This document shows, piece by piece, positions 41,301 through 49,650 of a DNA stretch of 64,000 nucleotides. The stretch's first letter is position 1. Every line of letters begins with the position of its first letter. Source of the stretch: Lewinellaceae bacterium. GTDB taxonomy: Bacteria > Bacteroidota > Bacteroidia > Chitinophagales > Saprospiraceae. Below the pieces are notes generated by a model. The model was not told the origin of the DNA. It did no database searches and worked only from the letters and a program-made list of their open reading frames with translations. The position numbers and the translations under genes are program-made. Where the stretch lies: contig JACJXX010000002.1 of NCBI GenBank assembly GCA_020636435.1, forward strand, positions 3,658,001 through 3,722,000, in the 5' to 3' direction.

Positions 41301-42448
41301 GAGAGTGGGACTTCCAATAAAACGGAATATACGCCCCCTTTGGCATTGATGCCGAGGCTGTAATTTTTCTTGTAGACCAGGTCCAGGTTTTCGGTAGCCG
41401 TCCGCAAGCCTACTCCGCTGCCGGGTTGCACGGCCATGGTGTCTTCATTGCGGGAATTGGCCTTGTAGCTGTTCTCGATCCGGGCCAAAAAGCGGCCTTC
41501 TTCGACCTTAAAGCCGATGTGAATGAACTTCTCCCGGGCCTGGTTGCCGCCATAATGCTTGAAACAATTTTCAACGAAGAGCAGCAGGACCATGGGGGGT
41601 ATCCGGTGCCGGTGCAGCACTTCTCCCTCCATTTCGTAGAGGAGTTCCGTATTTTTCGTGACCTGCAGGCGCTGCAATTCTATATAACTTTTGATGAAAC
41701 TCAGCTCGTCTTCCAAAGGCACCAGTTTTTCATTGGTCTGGTAGACCAGATAACGCAGCAGGCGGGAAAGTTCGCCGATCAGCGCGGGCAGGTATTCCGA
41801 CTTGCGGTGCGCCAGCACCTGCAGGTTGGCCAGGGTGTTGAAAAGAAAATGCGGGCGAATCTGCTTTTTGATAAACTGCAGTTCCCGTTCGGCCTCCCGG
41901 CGCCGGCGGTAGGCTTCCAGCCGGGCCTTGCGCTCCAGTTCGCGGCTGCGCTCAATGGCCTGCTTGGTGTAGGAAACCCCCGTGGTGCAAAGGATGAAAA
42001 AGAGGATTACAATGGTCAGCTCGTACCATTCCTGGTTGACGATGTCAAAAGCGCTGCGGATGATGGGCATGGACAACAGGGAAAAGATCAGCGCGGTGAT
42101 GGAGCTGAGAAAAAGAAAAAGGTAGAACGACCAGTCTTTGAGCCGGGCCCTGGGGAAAATGCGCCGGCCCAGAAGGGTTTGCAGCCGCCCCTGATAGACA
42201 AAAAAGAGGTTGAAATATACCGGAAAGCCCAGCAGCAGCGTGTAGCCCAGCGCCTCCCGGAACACTTTGAAAAACGCTTCGCGCTTGTACCCGAAGGTTT
42301 CCAGCAGTTCGGCCTTGCCCTGGTACCAGGCGTGGATGGCGAGGTAGCAAAATACCACGATCAGCACCGTCCCCCCAAACATCAGGTGCTGGATGATATC
42401 CTTCCGCAGGAGCCGGTACAGCTTTGCCTGTGCTTTTGTGAGTGTCAT
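41297..42448 (-). CDS. LytS/YehU-type sensor histidine kinase
   Basis: 383 residues. Four N-terminal membrane helices (about 20-42, 68-88, 105-128, 142-162), a coiled-coil linker (about 165-195), then the His_kinase domain with the phospho-acceptor His in IRPHFLFNTLANLQ and a HATPase part (LFVENCFKHYGG, GSGVGLRTATENL). There is no separate extracellular sensor domain, so the signal is probably sensed in or near the membrane. The 4-bp overlap couples it to the LytTR regulator. Confidence 0.94.
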   Translation of the reverse strand: MTLTKAQAKLYRLLRKDIIQHLMFGGTVLIVVFCYLAIHAWYQGKAELLETFGYKREAFFKVFREALGYTLLLGFPVYFNLFFVYQGRLQTLLGRRIFPRARLKDWSFYLFLFLSSITALIFSLLSMPIIRSAFDIVNQEWYELTIVILFFILCTTGVSYTKQAIERSRELERKARLEAYRRRREAERELQFIKKQIRPHFLFNTLANLQVLAHRKSEYLPALIGELSRLLRYLVYQTNEKLVPLEDELSFIKSYIELQRLQVTKNTELLYEMEGEVLHRHRIPPMVLLLFVENCFKHYGGNQAREKFIHIGFKVEEGRFLARIENSYKANSRNEDTMAVQPGSGVGLRTATENLDLVYKKNYSLGINAKGGVYSVLLEVPLS

Positions 42449-42561
42449 GGTATTTTCTGCCGCCTGGCTTTGGTTATCCTTGTTTAATTGCTAAAGATTG
42501 TTTTTTTTGTCAGAATTTTCAAATCCGGGAATGCTATCAGGGCAGGAAAAAAAACCAAAAT

Positions 42562-43950
42562 ATGAATTGTTTCATTCGAATGACACTCGCCGCCGCAGTT
42601 GTTTTCCTGTGCGCGTCAACTCCGATCCCGGCGCAAGGTTGTTACACCGACCCCATCTATGATGTCTCGGTAGAAAAGGATGTCGCTTACGGCGCCGCCA
42701 TCAACTACTGCGGGGCAGAAGAACAACTCCTGATGGATATCTACCGTCCGGTTGGAGACGGCAACCTGGAACGGCCGGCGATGGTTTTGATCCACGGCGG
42801 CGCCTTCCTGGCCGGCGACAAGGGAAGTTACGATATGGCGGAAGCCGCTGCGGCCTTTGCCGCCCGGGGCTATCTGGCGGCAAGCATCAACTACCGGCTC
42901 GGATTTCACAAATCGGTTTTCCACACCCCCGGCGCTCAGGGCTGCGCCTTGATCGGAGGGCTGGCCGGCGCGCCAAACGCCCAGTGCCTCTACGCCTCTC
43001 CCCTGGAGGTCGAACGGGCGCTTTACCGGGCAGTGCAGGACGCCCGGGGCGCCATCCGCTTTGTAAAAAACCGGCTCGACTCGGTAGATGCCGGCAATGT
43101 ATTCATCGGAGGCAGCAGCGCCGGCGGTTTTGCCGCCCTGGCCGCAGCTTATATGGACGACGATGAGGCACCGGGAGCCGCCCAGGCGCAAAGCCCCGTA
43201 TCCGGCATTCCGCTGATCTACGGCGCCTGCCACCCGGCGGGTTGCAGTACCGAACGGCCTGCCCTGGGGCCGCCCCAGGGCAACTTCAACCTGGGCGCCG
43301 CCGATGCCTCGGTAAAAGGGGCGCTGAATATTTTCGGCGGCCTGTTCGACCCTTCGTGGATCGATGCGGGCGGGCCTATGCTCTATTCCTATCACAAGGA
43401 CAACGACCTGGTAGTGCCCTGCCACAACGGCCAGCCCTTCCGCGAACTGGTGAGCCAATGCCTGAACAACGCCGCCTGCACCGCCATGCCGACTACCTGG
43501 CCGGAGGCATTCGGCAGTTGCTACCTTCAGGAGTACCTCGACACCCTGGCAGATGCTCCGGTTCATCAATTCCAGATAGAAACCTGCGCCCTTCCCAACT
43601 TCCCCTGCGGCTATTCCTGCCACGAGGCAACGGCCGCTGAAATCCGTCAAATTGTCCAGGGCGCAGCGGAATTCTGGGGCTGCACCATCACCGGGCAGCA
43701 GCAACGGGAAAAGAGGTGGATACTCCACGCCTTCCCCAACCCCGCCCGGGATGAGATTCGGCTCCGGGCGAATCCTTCCGGCACCCCTCTGGAGGTAACG
43801 CTTTACAGCATGGCGGGCCAGCCGCTTCAACGCCTGCGCATGCAGGAGGAACTAAACCTGGACATGAGCGCCTTTCCGCCCGGCGCCTACTTCCTCATGG
43901 TCAATGACGGCCTCAGGGTCTCTTTTCAAAAAATCGTCATTCAAAAATAA
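42562..43950 (+). CDS. secreted alpha/beta-hydrolase esterase with T9SS sorting domain
   Basis: 462 residues. Signal peptide (1-25). The carboxylesterase-like domain has the oxyanion-hole HGGAF (VLIHGGAFLAGDKGSYD) and nucleophile elbow GGSSAGG, and several Cys that may form disulfides. The C-terminal 75 residues are a type IX secretion A-type sorting domain (HAFPNPARDEIRLRANPSGT, then SMAGQPLQRLRM..., KIVIQK). It is exported by T9SS to the surface or medium and cleaved there. The substrate is unknown; feruloyl/acetyl-xylan-type activity is only one option. Start chosen at MNCFIRMTLAAA. Confidence 0.9.
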   Translation: MNCFIRMTLAAAVVFLCASTPIPAQGCYTDPIYDVSVEKDVAYGAAINYCGAEEQLLMDIYRPVGDGNLERPAMVLIHGGAFLAGDKGSYDMAEAAAAFAARGYLAASINYRLGFHKSVFHTPGAQGCALIGGLAGAPNAQCLYASPLEVERALYRAVQDARGAIRFVKNRLDSVDAGNVFIGGSSAGGFAALAAAYMDDDEAPGAAQAQSPVSGIPLIYGACHPAGCSTERPALGPPQGNFNLGAADASVKGALNIFGGLFDPSWIDAGGPMLYSYHKDNDLVVPCHNGQPFRELVSQCLNNAACTAMPTTWPEAFGSCYLQEYLDTLADAPVHQFQIETCALPNFPCGYSCHEATAAEIRQIVQGAAEFWGCTITGQQQREKRWILHAFPNPARDEIRLRANPSGTPLEVTLYSMAGQPLQRLRMQEELNLDMSAFPPGAYFLMVNDGLRVSFQKIVIQK

Positions 43951-44557
43951 AATAGGAGGTGCTGGTGCCGATGGTATCTCCGGCCTCCAGGCTCAAGTCG
44001 TTGCGGATGCTGTCCAGCTTCGCCTCCAGCGGAGCTTCCCAGCAGGTGGCGCCGACTGTGCCCGTCAGATCCCGCCGCTGAAAGAACTCATCGTAATAGG
44101 CCCCGACGTAGGTGAAAATACAGAACCGGAGCTCATCGAAGGCGGCATTGCGCTCGAAGATGAGTTGGCCGCCGCCATCTCCAAAGACAACTTCGCTGCC
44201 GTTGTCTTCATAGCCAACTTCCACGAACTGGGTAGAGTTGTCGCTGAAATTGTAGACTTCAGCCCGGGCAAGGGTGTCATTCAGCAATTCCAGGCTGCGG
44301 ACTTCAAAATAGGTATCTACTTCTTCCTGAAGATCCTCCTGCAGTATGGTTTCGAACAGCGTCAGAAACCCGCCGGGCTGTACTTCGCTGTAACTGTTGG
44401 CGCCGATCTCATAAAATGAGGCCGGGTTGAATTCGGCCCGAGTCAGGGTAAACGATAGCGGATAAGCTAGTTGGGGTTGTTCGTCGTTTTTGTTACAGGC
44501 CAGGAAGCACAGGCCGGCAAGCAGGCAAAAGATGCCTGAAAGAGAGAGATAACGCAT
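43937..44557 (-). CDS. hypothetical lipoprotein
   Basis: 206 residues. Lipobox FLAC (Cys about 21), then an acidic, beta-rich chain without a recognised domain (SFTLTRAEFNPASFYEIGAN...). The end overlaps the convergent esterase gene by 14 bp. On the same strand the ABC exporter genes lie upstream, 65 bp away, so it may be the last gene of that unit. Function unknown. Confidence 0.7.
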   Translation of the reverse strand: MRYLSLSGIFCLLAGLCFLACNKNDEQPQLAYPLSFTLTRAEFNPASFYEIGANSYSEVQPGGFLTLFETILQEDLQEEVDTYFEVRSLELLNDTLARAEVYNFSDNSTQFVEVGYEDNGSEVVFGDGGGQLIFERNAAFDELRFCIFTYVGAYYDEFFQRRDLTGTVGATCWEAPLEAKLDSIRNDLSLEAGDTIGTSTSYFIFE

Positions 44558-44621
44558 AGTGAATGGTTTTTTGTTAATAATAGCCTAAAATAAGTATTTT
44601 ACGGGTTTCCCGAAACCTCGT

Positions 44622-45335
44622 TCACGAAAAAACCTTCTGTTTGAATAGACGGAAAAGAAAGGACAGAGCCAGCCCATGCGTCAGTATTGCCATCACCAGT
44701 TCCGCAATGGCCGGTTTACCTGTAAGCGCATTATCCAGAAAGTGCAGGGTCCAGTATACCGGTACGATGCCCAGCGCGTACTGCACCCAGGAGTCGATAA
44801 AAAAGCTGCCGGCCGGGAGGATCAGAATGAGGCTGATGCCCTTGTACACCGCCAGCCCTTCCACCTTATTGCTGGATAAAGTAGCCAAGGCCAGCGTGGT
44901 GATGGGCGCAGCGCTGGCAAACAGGGCGGCCGCCGTCAGCCGGGACGCCCAACCTAAGCCTTCCGGCCCCGGGGTAGACAGCATGGCGCAAGCAAACAAC
45001 ACCGCCATGACCGTGCCAATGCCCAGGCGGTAAAAGAGGAAGGCATTCACCCCGACCGGCATGGCGCGCAGGGCCGTCAGCACTTCTTCATCCCGTTCAT
45101 CGAGCAGCATAGAGGCCAGCACAAAACCAATACTGGTAACTACCTGCAGGGTCATCAGCATTACAACCAGCAAATGATACTCCGCCATGACGGGAAATTG
45201 CTCCTCCAGCCAGGGCAGCAGTAGCAGCGCTGCGCTGAACTGCAGGGCGGGCACGACAAACAGCATGAACCAAAGCATCTCCTCCCGAAGGATCATGCTG
45301 AGGTCCAGCCTGACTAAGCGCAATAGCTTTTGCAT
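44622..45335 (-). CDS. ABC-2 type transporter permease
   Basis: 237 residues, six predicted membrane helices, with the ABC-2/CcmB-like DERDEEVLTALRAMPVG motif after the second helix. The second of two permeases encoded by adjacent genes (3-bp gap); together with the ATPase at 46117 they should form a heterodimeric exporter. The substrate is not deducible. Confidence 0.88.
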   Translation of the reverse strand: MQKLLRLVRLDLSMILREEMLWFMLFVVPALQFSAALLLLPWLEEQFPVMAEYHLLVVMLMTLQVVTSIGFVLASMLLDERDEEVLTALRAMPVGVNAFLFYRLGIGTVMAVLFACAMLSTPGPEGLGWASRLTAAALFASAAPITTLALATLSSNKVEGLAVYKGISLILILPAGSFFIDSWVQYALGIVPVYWTLHFLDNALTGKPAIAELVMAILTHGLALSFLFRLFKQKVFS

Positions 45336-45338
45336 GGC

Positions 45339-46031
45339 CTAAAATTTTGCTCGTTCTTTTAAAATATACACCGACAGCCAGAAGGCGCCGGCATTCCACA
45401 ACCCCAGGTATAAAAGCGAATAGGCTATCCGCCATCCGTCTACCGGCAGGAAGGCGGCCTCCAGCAGCAACAAGCCCCCCTGGGAAGGCAGGAGATACCA
45501 CCAAAGCGTATCGGTGATCCCGAAAAAGTTGAGAAAAGGCAGAGAAGTAGGCAGCAGTATGCCGGCCACCCTCAGCAGGTACTGGTTGAAATTCCGGCAG
45601 GAAGCTACCGCCGCCATGCCCAACAAGGTGTAGAGAGAAGCCGTCAGCCCGATGCCGGCGATAAAATAAAAATACTGAAAGGCCCATCCGTGGCCGGCAA
45701 GCGCCATGGCCAGGCTGGAAAGCACCGCGACCAGGGTCAGGGTCAGGGTTTTGGAAGCCACATAATAACGGTGCGGCAATGGCGTCACCCACAAAGCCTG
45801 CAGGGTGTTCTCGCTGCGTTCAAAGAGGAAAAGGGAGCCGGCAAACAACATGCCCAGGGCGGCCGGGTCGTTAAAAATGAGAAAGACGAGGATCTTTTCC
45901 CGGTAGGGGTTCTCCGGCAGGTTGAGCAGGACCAGAATATAGATGATGGTGACCAGAATGGCAGCATAGATGATGTTGTACCGAAACTGCCGGAGCAGGT
46001 CCCACTGTATGGCGATGGCTAATTTTTGCAT
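45339..46031 (-). CDS. ABC-2 type transporter permease
   Basis: 230 residues, six predicted membrane helices, with FERSENTLQALWVTPLPHRYYV in the coupling-helix position. Start chosen at MQKLAIAIQWDLLRQF, which mirrors the start of the neighbouring permease (MQKLLRLVRLDLSM); the longer frame upstream is not family-like. Partner of 44622 and 46117. Confidence 0.87.
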   Translation of the reverse strand: MQKLAIAIQWDLLRQFRYNIIYAAILVTIIYILVLLNLPENPYREKILVFLIFNDPAALGMLFAGSLFLFERSENTLQALWVTPLPHRYYVASKTLTLTLVAVLSSLAMALAGHGWAFQYFYFIAGIGLTASLYTLLGMAAVASCRNFNQYLLRVAGILLPTSLPFLNFFGITDTLWWYLLPSQGGLLLLEAAFLPVDGWRIAYSLLYLGLWNAGAFWLSVYILKERAKF

Positions 46032-46116
46032 GGCAATGCTGTTTTTTATGAAAGCGGCCTGCCTGGAGGCTTGCCGCCGGGCCTGGACAACAACCAGGAA
46101 TTTCATTCCGGCAGCG

Positions 46117-46968
46117 CTACTGAAGCCTGGTTCCGGTAACTTCGATAAAAATATCGTCCAGGGTAGCTTCTTCGGTATGGATGGTCTGCACCTCCTCTTC
46201 CCGGAGGATGCGCAGGAAGCTGTCGTTGCTGCCAATCCCGTCGATGGGAAATTCTTCTTCCCGCACCGTCCCGTTGAGGTATTCCACTTTGACCAGGCGG
46301 CGCCCGTACTTCAGCTTCAGGGCTTTGGGCGAATCGATGAGCGCAATCTTTCCGTCGACGATAAAGGCGATGCGGTGGCAGAGTTCGTCGGCGTCGTGCA
46401 TCACGTGCGTGGTGAGGAAGACGGTCTTGCCTTCCTGGCGCTGCTCGAGGATCAGGTCTTTGATGCGCCGGGCATTGACCGGGTCAAGGCCGGAGGTGGG
46501 CTCGTCAAAAAAGAGCAGCTCCGGGCTGTGCATGATGGCGCGGACGAAGTTGAGCCGCATCTTCATGCCCTTGGAAAATTCACTGACTCGCTTGTGGGCA
46601 TCTTCTTCCAGGCCTACCCGGCTCAGCAATTCCATCGGGTCGCGCAGCGGGCGGTCGTAAAAAGCCCCAAAAAAACGGAGGTTTTCCAGCGCGGTCAGCT
46701 TGCCAAAATGGTTGGGCAGTTCGAAGCCAACGCCAACGTGATTGTAGAAGGATTTATCCCATTGCTCCAGTGGCTTGCCCATCAGCCGGATATCTCCATG
46801 GTAGCCCTGCAACAGGCGGATCAGTATCTTCTGAGTGGTGCTCTTGCCGGCGCCACTGGGCCCCAGAAAGCCGAAAATCTCCCCCTTCGGCACCTCAAAG
46901 CTGACACCCTCCACCGCCGGGTTCTTGGTTTTGGGATAGGTGAACGACAGATTGGAAACGGATATCAT
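46117..46968 (-). CDS. ABC transporter ATP-binding protein
   Basis: 283 residues. Walker A GPSGAGKST, signature FSKGMKMRL, Walker B LLFFDEPTSGLD and switch His in TTHVMHDADELCHR; the C-terminal DUF4162-like part (LKLKYGRRLVKVEYLNG) is typical of ABC-2 exporters. First gene of the transporter operon (46968 to 44622, perhaps to 43937). Start chosen at MISVSNLSFTYP; upstream codons are unrelated. Confidence 0.93.
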   Translation of the reverse strand: MISVSNLSFTYPKTKNPAVEGVSFEVPKGEIFGFLGPSGAGKSTTQKILIRLLQGYHGDIRLMGKPLEQWDKSFYNHVGVGFELPNHFGKLTALENLRFFGAFYDRPLRDPMELLSRVGLEEDAHKRVSEFSKGMKMRLNFVRAIMHSPELLFFDEPTSGLDPVNARRIKDLILEQRQEGKTVFLTTHVMHDADELCHRIAFIVDGKIALIDSPKALKLKYGRRLVKVEYLNGTVREEEFPIDGIGSNDSFLRILREEEVQTIHTEEATLDDIFIEVTGTRLQ

Positions 46969-47225
46969 TGGGTCGTTTTCCTTCAAAAGTAAACTCTCCT
47001 GGGATAGGATGCCATCAATATTGTACATTCGAACAAAATAAACAGACAAAAGGCAGGAGCGGGGAAATAAAAGCAATGATTTTTTTTGTTTGAAACAATT
47101 ATTTTCTATAAATTGCGAATGCAACCCAGCTCATCTGCCTTGGCGCCTGCCGACCAAGTTTGCATTCTTTTCACAGCCGGCTTTACTATTGACCAAGATT
47201 ACCGTATCTTACAAAATCACTAACT

Positions 47226-47870
47226 ATGAATCAAGTGGAAGAACGCCTGAACATCGTCGAATCGGCCCTTGCCGAATTCATCATCCAATCCAACCGCTCC
47301 CTGCATCGGCTGGAACGGGAGATGCTTGCTTTTAAAGACGAGATGAGAGAGTTCAAGAACGAAATGAGAGCGTTCAAGAACGAAATGAGAGCGTTCAAGA
47401 ACGAAATGCAGGAAGACCGGCGGAAGATGAACAAACAGTGGGGCGAACTCGCCAACAAAATGGGCACGCTCGTGGAAGACATCGTCGCTCCGGCAGTAAG
47501 GCCTGCTATTCAAAAGCATTTCCAGGAGGAAGTCCTTGATATTATGGTCAGCCGCAAGAAATATGACAAGCAAAAGGGGCTCAGAGGCGAATTCGACGTC
47601 ATCGCCATTACCGATACATCCGTATATTTAGTGGATTCTAAGATGAGCCCCAACAAAGAAAAGCTGCTGGAATTCAAAAACAAGGTCGTCCCGCGGTTTC
47701 GCCAACTATTTCCTGAATACAAAAAGTTGCAAATGGTTCCCATTTTTGCCGCACTTCGGTTTGACCAGGAGCTGGTAGACTTTGGCACCAAAGAGAAGGT
47801 ATATATGCTGGCTTACCGGGAATGGGATTACATGGACATCCTCAACTTTGAAGCGTTGAAAACAAAATAG
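47226..47870 (+). CDS. coiled-coil protein with nuclease-like C-terminal domain (DUF3782-like)
   Basis: 214 residues. The N-terminal half is a coiled coil with near-identical 7-residue units (FKNEMRA in four successive forms, encoded by 21-nt direct repeats at about 47334-47408). The C-terminal domain has LRGEFDVIAITDTSVYLVDS followed by Lys, a D...D-x-K arrangement like PD-(D/E)XK nucleases. DUF3782-type proteins are common in Bacteroidota and cyanobacteria without known function. Solitary gene between the exporter and the glycosidase. Confidence 0.75.
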   Translation: MNQVEERLNIVESALAEFIIQSNRSLHRLEREMLAFKDEMREFKNEMRAFKNEMRAFKNEMQEDRRKMNKQWGELANKMGTLVEDIVAPAVRPAIQKHFQEEVLDIMVSRKKYDKQKGLRGEFDVIAITDTSVYLVDSKMSPNKEKLLEFKNKVVPRFRQLFPEYKKLQMVPIFAALRFDQELVDFGTKEKVYMLAYREWDYMDILNFEALKTK

Positions 47871-48016
47871 CTTCCTCAAATAGGGGCAGGGCACAAGATA
47901 CAATCACAATACCGGTTATTCCTGCGCTCCTTTTGGTAATAATTGAATAGCCTCTTCAATAGCCATTCCTTAATTTTGGCATAATTGCTGACAAGCTCGG
48001 CCAATACCAAAATGGA

Positions 48017-49633
48017 ATGCGAATGACTCATCGGAAATGCTACTTGCTCCTGCTCTTTTTTTTCTTTCTGAACCAAATCTACGCCCAGGTGTGGAACCCC
48101 AACCTGGACAACGAAAAGTACAAAAACCCCATCCTCTTCGCCGATTATTCCGACCCGGACGCAGTGCGCGCAGGCGATGATTTCTACATGGTGTCCTCCA
48201 GCTTCAACTGCGTGCCGGCCCTGCCGGTGCTGCACTCCAAAGACCTGGTCAACTGGGAAATCGTCAACCACATTTTCACCCATCAGCCGCCTTACGACGT
48301 TTTTGACAACCCGCAACACGGCAACGGCGTTTGGGCGCCTTCCATCCGCTTTCACGACGGCTGGTTCTACGTCTTCTACGGCGACCCGGACTTCGGGATT
48401 TATATGTGCAAAACGCAGGATCCCAAAGGAGCCTGGGAAGCCCCCCACCTGGTGCGGGCCGCCAAAGGCTGGATTGACCCCTGCCCGTTTTGGGACGACG
48501 ACGGCCAGGCCTACCTCGTCCACGCCTTTGCCGGCAGCCGGGCGGGCATCAAGAGCATCCTGGTGATCAACCGCATGTCGCCGGACGGGACGGAGCTGCT
48601 CGATGACGGGGTGCTCGTCTTCGACGGCCATGAAGGCCACCCGACTATTGAGGGCCCGAAAATGTACAAACGCAACGGGTATTACTACATCTTCGCCCCC
48701 GGCGGCGGCGTGCCCACCGGGTGGCAGACGGTGCTGCGTTCGAAAAACATCTACGGCCCTTATGAAGACAAGATCGTCCTGCATCAGGGGGAAACGCCTG
48801 TCAACGGGCCACACCAGGGCGCCTGGGTAGAACTGGCCAACGGCGAAAGCTGGTTCCTCCACTTCCAGGAAAAACAGCCTTACGGGCGCATCGTCCACCT
48901 GCAGCCCGCTCAGTGGAAAAACGACTGGATCGTCATTGGCGAGGACAAAGATGGAGATGGGACGGGCCAGCCGGTCATGGAATGGGCTAAGCCCGATGTG
49001 GGCAAAAGCTATCCGGTGACAGTGCCCCAAACCTCAGACGAGTTTGAAAGCGTAGAACCCGGGCGGCAATGGCAATGGCACGCCAACCCCGCGCCTACCT
49101 GGGCGTTCGCCAATACCGGAGGCTTCCTGCGCCTGTACGCCGTGGTGCAACCGGAAGGATCAAAAAACCTCTGGGACGCGCCCAACCTGCTGCTGCAAAA
49201 AATGCCGGCGCCCGAATTCGCCGCCACTGCCAAACTGGCTTTTTCGCATCATTTTGACGGCGAAAAAACCGGGTTGCTCATCATGGGCATGGACTATGCC
49301 TATATCGCGCTGGAACAGGAGGCCGGACAGCTTTTTCTTACCCAGTCTATCTGCAAGGGCGCCGAGCAGGGCAATGCCGAGCAGGCAGCCGGCAAGATTC
49401 CACTGGACAACAACACTGTATACCTGCAGGTAAAAGTCGCCGAAGGCGGCCAATGCCGGTTTGGGTACAGCCTGGATGGGAAAAAATTCACAGAATTCGG
49501 CAAGGCCTTCTCAGCACGGGAAGGCAAATGGATCGGCGCCAAGGTGGGCATCTTCTGCTCCCGCCAGGAAAGGATGAACGACGGAGGGTTTGCCGATGTG
49601 GATTGGTTTCGGATTGATAACATCAAAAATTAA
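48017..49633 (+). CDS. glycoside hydrolase family 43 enzyme, secreted
   Basis: 538 residues with signal peptide (about 1-24, ending IYAQ). Five-bladed propeller opening with the catalytic base Asp in FADYSDPDAVRAGDDFYMVS, further blades (WAPSIRFHDGWFYVFYGDPD, IEGPKMYKRNGYYYIFAPGG) and a C-terminal beta-sandwich (about 335-535) as in GH43 beta-xylosidases and arabinofuranosidases. It should cleave xylan- or arabinan-derived oligosaccharides. No SusC/D pair is in the window. Convergent with the CcsBA gene. Confidence 0.92.
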   Translation: MRMTHRKCYLLLLFFFFLNQIYAQVWNPNLDNEKYKNPILFADYSDPDAVRAGDDFYMVSSSFNCVPALPVLHSKDLVNWEIVNHIFTHQPPYDVFDNPQHGNGVWAPSIRFHDGWFYVFYGDPDFGIYMCKTQDPKGAWEAPHLVRAAKGWIDPCPFWDDDGQAYLVHAFAGSRAGIKSILVINRMSPDGTELLDDGVLVFDGHEGHPTIEGPKMYKRNGYYYIFAPGGGVPTGWQTVLRSKNIYGPYEDKIVLHQGETPVNGPHQGAWVELANGESWFLHFQEKQPYGRIVHLQPAQWKNDWIVIGEDKDGDGTGQPVMEWAKPDVGKSYPVTVPQTSDEFESVEPGRQWQWHANPAPTWAFANTGGFLRLYAVVQPEGSKNLWDAPNLLLQKMPAPEFAATAKLAFSHHFDGEKTGLLIMGMDYAYIALEQEAGQLFLTQSICKGAEQGNAEQAAGKIPLDNNTVYLQVKVAEGGQCRFGYSLDGKKFTEFGKAFSAREGKWIGAKVGIFCSRQERMNDGGFADVDWFRIDNIKN

Positions 49634-49650
49634 AAATCGAAAATCAAACA

